Position numbers and translations under genes: made by a program. DNA of 64,000 nucleotides from Hemileia vastatrix (lineage: Eukaryota > Basidiomycota > Pucciniomycetes > Pucciniales > Zaghouaniaceae): positions 17,819,212-17,883,211 of the forward strand of contig JASXTE010000008.1 of NCBI GenBank assembly GCA_030280995.1, written 5' to 3'. The first letter of the stretch is position 1. Each line of letters opens with the position of its first letter. This document shows, piece by piece, positions 54,462-64,000 of the stretch. Below the pieces are notes generated by a model that saw only the letters and a program-made list of their open reading frames with translations, ran no database searches and was not told the DNA's origin.

Positions 54462-56668
54462 TTCGATTAAGTTCACTTAGACTTTCTAAAACCTACGCAA
54501 TGTGACGAAATATAAGCTTCCAGTTCGAAAGGAGAAAACTATTAATGAAAAATAATGAAAATAAATATGGAAAATTAGTTAAAATCAACCGATATTCAAC
54601 ACAGGTTTGATCTCTAGGGAAACGAAACAATCCTGATAGTACTTCATATAATATAATATAATCATGTTCTACACAAAGAAAATGGCTAATATCACATTCA
54701 CAATATATATTAATTAATGAGAATCATGAGCATTTCTATTCAATCTTCATAACGTCAGTGACAGAGTTGTTTCTCCCAAAATAACACCTGTCGTAAGACT
54801 TCTATTGATTATATCCTCAGCGCAACGCAGTAGACACTTTTGAGGGTGAAAAGCCCAAAATTACATCTTGAAATTGAAGATATGGTAAAATTCCACATTC
54901 AAATCCACTATAGATAACCAACTTTTTCAAATTGTTACCCTATGTATTTTCATAATCCAGTGCCCAGGGGTGTACTGAATAAAAGCTGAACCAACTCTAC
55001 ACTGGAGTGACAGTTTTTTTAGTGGCACAATTACGGTAGATCAGAATACGAAAGCACCATGAAGCGTGTCTCAGTAAGAAGTTACAGTAAAAGGACTTTA
55101 GAGCGAAAAGTGACAGGCAACTGCATATCCAAAAAAAGAGCTTTCTTCAGCCTATTGAGATGAGGGCTCCTGAAAGCTAATTAGCCAGTTTGTTAAGTTC
55201 ATGCTCCTCAAAATATTCAATCTTAATCGACTGGAGAAGCACGTAAATGTAGCCGCGTATAATAAGTTATGGTAAAAGAATATGATCACAAAATAGAAAG
55301 CTAGGTCTTCTACCAAGGTTGAAGAAACGTTATTCTGGAACCAACAAAAAGGCAAAGAAGCCTAATGAGAATAGGAGAGGAGGGTAAAACCTTCCAATTG
55401 GAGCACTCAAAAAAATGAGACGGGAACGAGAGAGCAAAAGCATAACGTGTGAAAAGATCAAGAGATGCTCACTAGCGAGGGATAATGACACACTGCTCCC
55501 ACTTAAGTAACAATTGGGATGAGTATATATGGAACGACAAAATGAAAATGAAAAATTGTGGGAAGGGTAGAAGACGAAAGACAATTATCTTTATATGAAA
55601 AAGATGCCACGCTTCAAAAGCAAAATATCTGCAATATTTTTTGGTACGCTTAATGAGTTCTAAACAACAGCTATGCCAAAGGAGGGGAGGGAGGAAAGGG
55701 GGCGCGGGTGATAATTTCATACACGTATATCTACTCACTTTGCCTTAAAATAGAATATAGCCTCGAAGTTCTTTTATATAAGGTATATATACTTATTAAC
55801 CCTTGATATTTAGAATTACTTCGATGGGGCCTGATTGCAGCCCCAAAAACTGACGCCACTAGTAGCCCGACAATCTTGAAACTCACATTCAAATCTATCT
55901 ATACTCTACTTACTCGTGCAAATAATATTTATCCTGAAGTGAAGTAAATTTCACCAAATCAGTCATGGCGCCCTTATTTTTTCAGTCGACTTTTTTGACA
56001 AGTAATAAACTAGCCATAATAAAACAGTAAATATAAGTATTTACTTTAAGGTTTCTGTTAATGTCACCTCACAGACTGACAACTGCGGACCAAAACAAGA
56101 TCGATTTTGTTGAGTAATTTTACATTAATAATTTATTTTCTTTTTAGTTGTTAGATTTTAACTTCATATATATATAATTTCTCCTCGGACTGCCAATCCG
56201 AATTGGTACCAAATCATAGCTACGTAAGCTTGATCTAAAATTGTAGGACTGATTGCGCACTTAAACTTTCAATTGAATGTCCAATGCCATCAAGCTAATA
56301 ATAGGGTATAAATGTATATTTGAAATTATGACTTCATGATCCTTTATTTCATAGCCACTTGAAGGGGAGGCAGCTCCCTTTAACTCTATTCTTTATGCTA
56401 ATTTTCAATTGTACAAGTCAAGCTAATGATGAGACTTTTTTTGCTGATTTCTTAACCTCCCTCGCTCGATTTTCATGCTTTTCTACTTATATAAACTTCT
56501 GTTAATTGTGAAAAAATTTGACTCTTTCCAACTCCTTTTTCGCCTACGAGAAGCGCTGTATTAGCAGCGCATCACACCGATAGAAAATGAAAAAACCCTC
56601 TAGAGTGGTGAAGTGGAGAAAAATTATTTGAGAAGTAGCCAAGAAGTTTTCATCTACTTATTCATTTA
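54462..56668. other. Upstream region of the CSL gene, no second gene recognised
   Basis: Probable promoter and 5' untranslated region nearest the gene. The rest has normal base composition but only short frames without recognisable features. Confidence 0.4.
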
Positions 56669-56772
56669 AAGCAAAACCTGAAAAGCTTGCGGGTTTCTTG
56701 TCTCCGATCCCCCGCCAAAACCAGGAGCTTAGGTCTCTTTTGGCAGAGAATAAGTGGCAAGAGAACCGCTGT
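56669..56772. mobile_element. Hairpin MITE, type 2, ends degraded
   Basis: AAAACCTGAAAAGCTTGCGG, then CCCCCGCCAAAACCAGGAGC and a purine-rich return arm. The terminal TACAGC is missing on both sides. Confidence 0.6.
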
Positions 56773-57802
56773 ATGTCTCTTTCCCGTTTTTCGTTCGGGG
56801 CCGAGAAATTTTGACATTATTTATTCAGTAGGCCGTGCTTATCCTTCCACGGGTACCGCAAGACATTAAAATCAATCTCTTCAACTTCGATTCTTTTCAT
56901 GAACTTTTCACGTAGCGATAAAAAATCTACGCAGGATGTTATCAAGATGTTGAAATCAATCCATATTTTGAAGCAGAGGTAAAACAGCATTCTATGAAAG
57001 AATAGGGGAAGGATTAATCATACTTCCGGCTATAGACTGGAGAAAACCTTAGTGGAATCTATTGATTTTTAAAGCAAATGCTCCATAATAGATCCACTTT
57101 CACCCTAAAGATTCTTTTATAGCTGCAATTAATTATTTTGAGAGATCTCTTTGAGCTGTTGATTACCGGAGGCAAAACTGCGCACGAATCTTAAATTGTA
57201 AAATTAATTTTTGAGGAAAATTTCCTTTTCACAGCCTTCATTTCAACTTGCAAGAGAAGAGCTCGAAACATAAGAGGATTCGGGATATTTATCAGTCAAA
57301 TGCGACTGAGATCCGGTTCTGGACTTTAGCTCCCATTGAAGTTACTGATTTATGTGGTTCTTGCGTACTGCCCTCAAATTCCTTGCCGCCAAAGTGAGAT
57401 ATATTTCTTCCCTCTACTACATATAAATTTGTATAAGCTCAATATTAAATACACAATGTCGCATTTCAAAAATATTTGAAGTGTTTATTATAGTGATTAT
57501 AGACGAGGTCTAATTTATGTCAAAGTGAGATTGAAGAAAAACAATGTCACTTAAAACTAAACAAATCCAACATTTGTAGTGAACAATTTTTTGATAATTG
57601 GCCATGAGTTGATCCTGAACCCCTAGCTGACTATCTGGTCTGCCACAGCTAAAACTCAAAGGCTTGTCGCAAAAACCCAAATTTTAATATTTTTTTTCAC
57701 TTCCCTTTAAACTTTTTTGCCCTTCTCAAAAAATCATTGACGTAAAAAAATTATTAATGGGGAGGTGGAAAGGGAGAAAATTTCAATGGGAGAGGTAAGG
57801 CG
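56773..57802. other. Intergenic DNA, no gene recognised
   Basis: Mixed composition; no frame above about 60 codons and no element termini noticed. Confidence 0.4.
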
Positions 57803-57937
57803 TACAGCTAATCCTGGAAAGCTTGCGGTTGTCTTGCCTCTGATCTCCGCCAAAAGCATAGGTCAGCTGACCTAAATTCATGATTTTGGCTGGGAACGGG
57901 ATGCAAAACAACCGCAAGCTTTTCATGATTAGCTGTA
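57803..57937. mobile_element. Hairpin MITE, type 2 (135 bp)
   Basis: TACAGCTAATCCTGGAAAGC and the inverse end TTTCATGATTAGCTGTA. Central palindrome AGGTCAGCTGACCT. Very similar to 58,937-59,072. Confidence 0.9.
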
Positions 57938-58003
57938 TCCTCAATGGATGCATGGCATACTTTTTTTTTCCATGCAGTTATTAGGGAAAAATTTCGAGGA
58001 AAG

Positions 58004-58128
58004 TGCAGCTAAACTGGAAAAGTTAGCCGTTTTCTTGCCATTTATTCCCTGCCAAAAGCGACTTAAACTCATGTTTTTGGCGGTGAGTCGGATATGAGAA
58101 ACCCGCAAGCTTTTCAGGTTTTGCTGTA
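58004..58128. mobile_element. Hairpin MITE, type 2 (125 bp)
   Basis: TGCAGCTAAACTGGAAAAGT to TTTTCAGGTTTTGCTGTA; CCCTGCCAAAAGCGACTTAA opposite a TTTGGCGGTGAG arm. Confidence 0.8.
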
Positions 58129-58184
58129 AAAAAATCTTGAAAATTGAGATTTTTGTGGCAACTCTTTATGTTTTGACCCGATCA

Positions 58185-58309
58185 TACAGCTATTTGGGAA
58201 AAGCTTGCTGTGTTTTTGCCTTCCACACCCCGCCAAAAACATGGGTTTAAGCCGCTTTTGGCGGGGGATGAGGGGCAAAAAAAGAGCAAGATTTTCCCAA
58301 ATGGCTGTA
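58185..58309. mobile_element. Hairpin MITE, type 2 (125 bp)
   Basis: TACAGCTATTTGGGAAAAGC to TTTTCCCAAATGGCTGTA; CCCCGCCAAAAACATGGGTT opposite CCGCTTTTGGCGGGG. Confidence 0.85.
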
Positions 58310-58454
58310 ACGTCGTAAGGCTGTTAAAAGAGAAAGTGCTCCGACGATAGAGTCTACGTGTATGCACAAGGTGACATTTGTGTTTTCAAATTGCCTTAAA
58401 TATAAATTTAATAGATTGTGTCATCACCTATTGCTATATCCTGTTAGACTTTGT

Positions 58455-58905
58455 CAAGACGACACAGTCTTCTTAGTACTTGAGCGATATAGATGAGCAA
58501 TAAAAAGGGCACACCTTTTTCAAGACTTTCTCCTTCATGCCCCTTGTTGGGTGAGATTGTAAGAAATTAAAAATAAAAAAATAAAAAAAAAGGCGACACA
58601 GTCTTGTTAGTACTTGAGCGATATAGATGAGCAATAGAAAAGGCACACCTGTCCTCAGTACACAATATTGTTAGGAAAAGTTAAGGATAATAATATTAGT
58701 AATTTAACAAACAATATTGCAAGTAAACTAATTACACCAATCACCTTTGTCAAGAGAACATAGCCTTATTAGTACTTGAGAGATATAGATGAGAAATAGA
58801 AAGGGCACACCTAATACATATACATGAGTATTAATAGTTAAATAAGTAACAATGAAAGTACATACCTGTTCTCAGTACACAATATTGTTAGGAAAAGTTA
58901 AGGAT
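58455..58905. repeat. Tandem repeat, three units, period about 135-160 bp
   Basis: TTAGTACTTGAGCGATATAG followed by ATGAGCAATAGAAAGGGCAC at about 58,473, 58,608 and 58,769. Two units also share CTCAGTACACAATATTGTTA and AAGTTAAGGATAATAATATT. Confidence 0.8.
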
Positions 58906-58936
58906 AATAATATTAGTAATGTAAAAATACTGTAAG

Positions 58937-59072
58937 TACAGCTAATCCTGGAAAGCTTGCGGTTGTCTTACCTCTAATCCCCCGCCAATGACATAGATCA
59001 GCTGACCTAAACTCTTGATTTTGGCGGGGGATGGGATGCAAGACAACCGCAAGCTTTCCAGGATTAGCTGTA
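58937..59072. mobile_element. Hairpin MITE, type 2 (136 bp), near-perfect arms
   Basis: TACAGCTAATCCTGGAAAGC and AACCGCAAGCTTTCCAGGAT with GATTAGCTGTA pair almost without mismatch; the best-preserved hairpin in the window. ATCAGCTGA forms the centre. Confidence 0.92.
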
Positions 59073-59289
59073 AGCTGAGGATCAGGTGAGAAGACAAGTC
59101 ATCTTTTAGAGCATGTACAATCATGCATGAAAAATTAAATTAGCAAATGTTGCATGACATGAAAAAAATAGGCTAATTGGCCTGTTTCTGCAATCATTCA
59201 AAATAGTATTCAACATGAATTTGCTAATGTTTGCTAAAGCTGGAGTTCCACTATCATGCATCATTAAATCCTTACATCCCCCCCTCTCT

Positions 59290-59576
59290 CTGCCTACCAT
59301 GCCACCCATCAATTGGTGCAATGTTTTGAGAAACCAAACAGTTGCAACTCTTCTCAACAATGTGCAAACATTTAATGAGCTATATCCTCTAGATGATGAT
59401 CAGACTACTTTTACTCATAGGAGAAAACATTGTGAAGAAGCTCAAGGAAACAATCAACTCATCTCAGATTATCTTGGAGATAACCTAAAGTACCCAGGGT
59501 CCTGTTTCAACCACCACTTTCAAGTAAATAAAAAATATTTTTGAGATTAGCCAATGACTTGCAGGCTCATAATATC
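59290..59576 (+). pseudogene. Plant_tran-type Harbinger transposase, N-terminal part
   Basis: Translation gives DDDQTTFTHRRKHCEEAQGN, then LISDYLGDNLKYPGSCFNHH and, after a frame change, FLRLANDLQAHNI. This is the N-terminal pattern of the Plant_tran transposase family (basic run, DY...YP...F..F, FLRI..DL), unlike E1-E6. The sequence is cut by the solo LTR at 59,577 and resumes at 61,077. Confidence 0.65.
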
Positions 59577-61076
59577 TGTCAGGCTAAGATCAACTAAATG
59601 GACGTGAACTAGCTTGAAAATTCTTTGTCTAGAAGATTTAAATGGTCCTATATGAATACTGTAGTATAAATCCAACAAATAGTAAAATATAATTCAGAAT
59701 AAAGGTTTCAGTAGTATAATTCTCACTATTCTTATATGTGGCTTACAATCTTTTTAGTTGGTAGAAAAATAGATTCAATAATTTCAGATACTATTCAAAA
59801 GTCTTATAAAAGTACTAATTGATTTGTATTGTAATTTGTTTGGTTATATTTAATAAATTGAAGTGATAAAGAATGAAGAAAACAAGACCCAAAACCTCCT
59901 CCTTTTATACACACTGAGTTCCCCAATAAATCCCTTGATATACCATCCAAGACACAGTTAATGACACCTCAAATCCACTAATAGACCTGCCCATCAACAT
60001 CCCTAATGATCCATGACATAATTAGACAAGTAACAACCACAAAAATCCTGTAATAATAAGGGAAATCCATCAAAATTAAAGAAAAAGACAAAAAGAGAGT
60101 ATATACGTATAAAACAATAATATAAAAGACTAAAGGAGACTTTTTAAGGTTAATAATAGCTTAAGAATAAGGGGGATTTACTGTAGAAATGGAGGGGCTA
60201 ATCCTGACATTATACTACGTGAAATTCCCATCCAAAAATAACCAAAATTGACTGAGAAACCACCAAAAAACTTAAAACAGAGCGTGAGATGTGGGGTAAC
60301 TACATGCAGTCCTTGGCAGGAGCTTGCACGGGTAAATCCTTGACTAAAATTAGGTGAATTTAAGCGTGGTGATGAAATAAGATGCCAATAATGAGGTTAT
60401 TAATGAAATTACTGCATATAAACAAGGTCAATGCACTATTAATTAAGCTAGGACACTAAATAAGCGCCTGTCGCCTATTTTAGTGTGTTTCCCCACAGTG
60501 GGCGTAGAATGTGGGGTAATTATAGTGTGAAAAAGCTAACTTTGCTAAAAATGAAGCTATTCACACGGGAAAAAAGCAGGCAGTATGTAGCAAGTACACA
60601 GAAGCCATTTCTGGCATAAAAAACACCAATTTTGAAAAGTGTTATTTTTATGAATTTAAATAGCCAAATCAATAGTCCAAAATGAGCTTAATTGATCTGT
60701 CAAAGCGCATTTTTGATATTCTCAATTTTATAGCGCATATAGTCAACTTTTAAGTGAAATAAAGCGCATTTCTTGTTTTTTGCGTAAAACAATGAATATA
60801 ACAGCTTTAAGTGCACTTAAAAATTATGTAGCCTTATACTTAAGGTTCTTAAGATTAGCCTAACATATTCCAACTTAATATTAAGTACATAAGACCTATA
60901 AAAGGTGGATATATGTGTGTATATAAGGTGTTATAATGGCATTTTTTGTGTATTATCATAATTTTACTTATGTATACTGTTTGTGTACTCTCATTTATTG
61001 TTCCCATGTATAGTTCATGTGTTTAACATAACTTATAAGAACTTTTTACTCAGTCCTGGGGATATACAGGCTGACA
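59577..61076 (-). mobile_element. Solo LTR of the central gypsy family, 1,500 bp, duplication ATATC
   Basis: Begins TGTCAGGCTAAG and ends CAGGCTGACA, with ATATC on both sides (59,572-59,576 and 61,077-61,081): the hallmark TG...CA ends and 5-bp duplication of an LTR. It aligns, inverted, with 10,311-11,963, including the TATA box (about 59,905-59,912 on the minus strand). No internal retroelement genes, so the element was probably reduced by recombination between its LTRs. It interrupts a transposase gene whose frame is continuous on both sides. Confidence 0.92.
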
Positions 61077-61690
61077 ATATCTATTGGGTTCAATGACAGG
61101 ACTGTTGTGGAACCAGGGGATTATCAACAAACCAAAAAAATTCAGCAGCACTCCAACAAATGGCATATGGTGTATCAGCTGACATCATGGATGAATACAT
61201 TCAAATTGGTGCTAGCACTGCAATTGAATTTTTAAAATTTTTTGTTAAAGATGTGACAAAAATATATGGTTCTGAATTTCTTCAACCTCCAAACCCTCAA
61301 GAGCTAAAAAGGATTTTAAAGGAAAATGAAGATTGAGGCTTCCCTGGCTGTAAAGGAAGCTTGGATGGAACAAACTGGAAATGGAAAAACTGTCCTGCTG
61401 CCTGAGCTTGCCAGTATCAGGGTAAGGAAGGTACAACAACAATGGTTCTGGAAGCTGTGCCATCAAAAAATTTATGGTTTTGGCACCCATTTTTTGGAAC
61501 ACCTGGTGCACTAAATGATATTAATGTGTTGAATGGTAGTACTTTTTTTACAACTTTATATCTTGTGTATAATTTCATGTAGAGAAATATTATACAAGCT
61601 TTTCTCATAATTGAATCTATAGGGAAAGAAGATGAAGTTCATTTTAATATAAATGGCCATCAGTACTATTGGACGGATGTCTAGAAGAGG
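61077..61690 (+). pseudogene. Plant_tran-type Harbinger transposase, main part
   Basis: After the LTR: NSAALQQMAYGVSADIMDEY, IQIGASTAIEFLKFF, then a stop, and GFPGCKGSLDGTNWKWKNCP with the first catalytic Asp (LDGT). VLEAVPSKNLWFWHPFFGTP and GALNDINVLNGS follow, with the second Asp in LNDINVL. VHFNINGHQYYWTD is near the break at 61,681. The third acidic residue region is absent. Stops at two places make it inactive. This is a different branch of the Harbinger superfamily from E1-E6. Confidence 0.8.
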
Positions 61691-62637
61691 AAGAGGAAAA
61701 GGGAAAGAATGGAGAGGAGGAGGAGAAGATAGGGGCAGAAATAAAATAATAAAAAAAGTTTTAATTATTCTAAGAGAAAAGGAAATGAGGACTCCTTGGG
61801 ACTTGACACAATACTGAGGGTTATTAAATTATAAAATATATAATTTAAATAAGAGTTACTTCAATGCGCGGTAAACACTGTTATTATTAATAGACCTACT
61901 GTGTCAGCCAGGCTGCTAGACTTACCCAGTAAAATAATAAATTAATTACTGGATGAAGCCACACCTTATTATTTTAATTATTTAATTAAATCAGTTACAT
62001 TAAAATTATCTGTAATAAATTAACTAATTACAGAATGGTAAAATTAAATAAATAATTAAAATTAAATATAAAATATCTCTTATATTTTATTTTCTAAGAC
62101 TGTGCTCATTGACAGGTTAGAAGAAATAAAATTTTATATTAAAAAATAGATTTTTAAATTAAAATAAAATTTTAAATATTCAAATAAAAATAAATATATA
62201 CAAAAAATTCAAATTTCTTATTTAGAATTGACTTCTACAGTAAATATCAAATAAATTAATGTATTTCTGACATACTCTGTAAATACATATTTAAAATACA
62301 TCTTTTTGACGCCTTCTTTTTAGGAAAAACTTTGTTATTTGAAATACTCTTTCTGGAATATTCTTTTTTCTCTCTCTCTCATACTACTGTTTTTAGAATT
62401 TCATTGCCGTGGTTTGTCCCTCCTTTGCCTATATAAGGCCTCTCTCTTGGTTGTTTTTTATTCATTCATTTACTTACTTATTTTTATTACAGCTACTTAC
62501 AATCCTTTTATTACTATTTATTATTGTCTTAGTATTTACATTAAACCGTAATTCTAATCCATTTATCTTTATAATAAATACAACTCTTTATCTTTTATTA
62601 TTTGGGTAATTAATCTTTAAGACAGGAAAATACATAC
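61691..62637. other. AT-rich region with possible LTR promoter
   Basis: Purine-rich GAGGAGGAGAAG at 61,683-61,735, then AT-rich DNA. TGTCAGCCAGGC at 61,902 resembles the start of the gypsy LTR family and a TATA box lies at 62,430, but no end of an LTR was found. Confidence 0.3.
62430..62438 (+). promoter_or_regulatory. TATA box
   Basis: TATATAAGG in an otherwise pyrimidine-rich stretch (TCCCTCCTTTGCC before, CCTCTCTC after), the same layout as the gypsy LTR promoter at 11,637. Confidence 0.4.
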
Positions 62638-62833
62638 CTGAGTTTGAAACCCTTAAAAAACCGTTGTTACCACCATTGGACCTCCCTATAAAACCTTCTA
62701 GACTTGAAAGACCCCTTGACAATTGGGAACCTTTCCGAATCGCCGACGGCGCATTTTTATCTTGAGGACCAGAGACCATGGGACCATTGCCATTGAGGTA
62801 CCTATAAGGACGAGTGGACGATGAAAACGACAA
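62638..62833 (-). CDS. Possible first exon of an unidentified host gene
   Basis: From ATG 62,833 the minus strand encodes MSFSSSTRPYRYLNGNGPMV and about 45 more residues rich in Ser, Gly and Asn, ending NGGNNGFLRVSNS at CAG|GTATGT, a strong 5' splice site. The GC content (near 50 percent) is well above its surroundings. I do not recognise the protein. No following exon was found: the DNA downstream is repeats. Either the intron has been expanded by insertions or the gene is broken. It could also be part of a retroelement leader on the other strand. Confidence 0.35.
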
Positions 62834-63558
62834 ACGTCATATATCGCGTGACTTATTTTTTTGCTGCAAATGGGAATTGAACCGCGCTCAAAAACTTAGG
62901 CTTATATACTAACTAATAGTTAAATATTTTGTGGTAATTATTGATTACTATTCGTGGGTCACTTTGCACTCTTCATACTCTACCTATTTCCTTTTACTCA
63001 GCACTCTGTAAGTGGCATTAATTTGCTCATTTTACAGGGGGAGGTGTCTGGTAAATTGAAATTTTTTTTTTTATTTTCCTAGTTGAAAAAGATAGAGCAA
63101 TTGTGTTCTTAGTCCTAGAAGTAATAAATTTTTATTTTTTTAATTTAATTGTAATTTTCAGTTGACTTTGTCCTGATAAATTAAGATATTTTTTTTTGTT
63201 CCAGTTGAAAAATTGTCCTGACAATAAATAATTTTAATTAATAAAAAATAAAACTATACTAAATTATTTCAGTTGACATTGAGTCCTGGTAATTAAATAT
63301 ACTTCAGTTGATTTAAATCCTGATAATTATCATAAATTTATTTGTTAAATTAAAAATTATTTTTATTTCTTCAGTTGATTTCTTGTAAATCCTGGTTATA
63401 AGATTAGTTTGAAGTAATAAATAATTGATTATTATTTTGAGTTGATTTTTATCCTGAAGAGTTTTATATTCTTTTTTTTTATTTTTCTTTTATAAAGCAA
63501 AAATATAACTGATTCATCTTATTGTTTCTTTCCCTCACCTCAGGTTAGATTTAAAACA
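62834..63558. repeat. AT-rich region with seven degenerate CAGTTGA...TCCTG motifs
   Basis: Between about 63,080 and 63,470 the pattern CAGTTGA(ttt)...TCCTGATAATTA recurs seven times at 35-70-base spacing. The sequence between is AT-rich. It lies directly before the open frame at 63,559, so it may be its leader. Confidence 0.5.
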
Positions 63559-64000
63559 ATGACTGACCAAGGTTTTTCTGCTGCACGTGAAGATGAACTG
63601 GATCTGATTGATTATGATGAGGCTACTTCTGTGAGTTCTCCTTTAACTACAAAATTAGCTCAAATTAATAAATCATTGAACCAATCAGCACGTGGAAATG
63701 GAGGAAGTGGAGATTCTGGTAGAGACAAATTCCCAGGAACAAAAACCTTCAATAAACCCCCCAGAAGAGCTTCCCAAAGGCTTCAAGATAAGAAAGATTC
63801 CCTTAAACCAGCAGGTAAAAAATCTCTTGACTCACATCAAGGAGTTGGGGACAGAAAACCTCATGCTGAGGTCAAGGATAGACTGTCTAGAAGACAAGGT
63901 AAGAAACATAGAGTCTTTTCTTCAAGAGAAGGAGAAACCTCCTCCTCGAAAAGCCCTTCCACAACTGGCCCCCCAGCAACAAGAAAAGGTGGAAGTCACA
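63559..64000 (+). CDS. Basic Ser/Lys-rich protein start, probably retroelement gag (runs off window)
   Basis: An open frame of 147 codons from ATG 63,559 to the window end without a stop. It begins MTDQGFSAAREDELDLIDYD (acidic) and continues Lys/Arg/Ser/Pro-rich (KPPRRASQRLQDKKD, DRLSRRQGKKHRVF). There is no recognisable domain in the visible part. The acidic-then-basic, intron-less layout and the transposon surroundings suggest the N-terminus of a retroelement gag or LINE ORF1; a host protein with a disordered N-terminus is possible. Confidence 0.5.
   Translation, partial: MTDQGFSAAREDELDLIDYDEATSVSSPLTTKLAQINKSLNQSARGNGGSGDSGRDKFPGTKTFNKPPRRASQRLQDKKDSLKPAGKKSLDSHQGVGDRKPHAEVKDRLSRRQGKKHRVFSSREGETSSSKSPSTTGPPATRKGGSH

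Noticed and set aside
59121..59360. 79-codon minus-strand frame overlapping the Plant_tran relic
   Set aside because: It is the antisense of a region whose plus strand has recognisable transposase sequence nearby.
54462..62833. The exon at 62,638-62,833 as a distant first exon of the CSL gene
   Set aside because: CSL has its own good start at 54,461 in a short first exon with a phase-matched intron, and no evidence links the two.
62865..62940. tRNA-like minus-strand sequence with GGTTCAATTCCC
   Set aside because: Only the T-loop looks right. The T-stem does not pair beyond two bases and no acceptor or anticodon arm can be drawn.

Overview
The window looks like a piece of a large, AT-rich, repeat-dominated genome of a filamentous basidiomycete, most likely a rust fungus (Pucciniales). 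This is an inference. It rests on short (52-92 nt) GT-AG introns, a fungal CSL transcription factor, TET-like 2OG-Fe(II) oxygenase genes of the type common in rusts, and very dense nested transposons. There is one convincing host gene (CSL, 50,968-54,461, minus strand, five exons whose joins I checked by phase), plus one possible first exon of another host gene (62,638-62,833). Almost everything else is mobile DNA or its debris.

Left block (1-10.3 kb): the 5' end of a gypsy-type gag (minus strand, cut by the window edge), about 4.5 kb of AT-rich sequence with a 53-bp tandem palindromic repeat, a decayed PIF/Harbinger element (E0), and a 2.65-kb element with a different but related terminus that carries a long CTCTCTC microsatellite.

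Central nest (10.3-31.3 kb): a single Ty3/gypsy retrotransposon (LTR, leader, gag, zinc knuckle, protease, RT) is interrupted four times by PIF/Harbinger-type DNA transposons: E1 13,567-16,758, E2 16,891-20,588, E3 21,413-29,310 and E4 29,921-30,546. Each is flanked by a matching 3-bp AAT or ATT. E1 still has an apparently intact 397-aa DDE transposase. E2 and E3 carry a TET-like oxygenase. E3 also has a Myb/SANT-like accessory gene and a broken transposase. E4 is a 626-bp deletion derivative. A 99-base N gap ends the gypsy copy.

Second nest (32.2-40.8 kb): a Ty1/copia element on the minus strand has its gag split by a fifth Harbinger element (E5, 36,297-40,144). A sixth (E6, 40,888-47,103) sits inside a fragment of the same LTR family as the central gypsy; it holds a broken transposase, a Myb-like gene, several tandem-repeat blocks and a palindromic MITE.

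Gene island (47.6-59.1 kb): the CSL gene is surrounded, but not interrupted, by about eleven short hairpin elements that share TACAGC...GCTGTA ends.

Right block (59.1-64 kb): a second, different Harbinger-type transposase (Plant_tran type) is split by a clean 1,500-bp solo LTR with a 5-bp duplication. After it come AT-rich sequence with a TATA box, the possible host exon, a degenerate repeat cluster, and the open start of a basic reading frame that runs off the window.

The most interesting theme is a Harbinger lineage that combines transposase, Myb-like protein and TET/JBP-type dioxygenase, with copies that have kept different parts. Fungal TET/JBP genes are known mainly alongside KDZ transposons, so this association merits checking.
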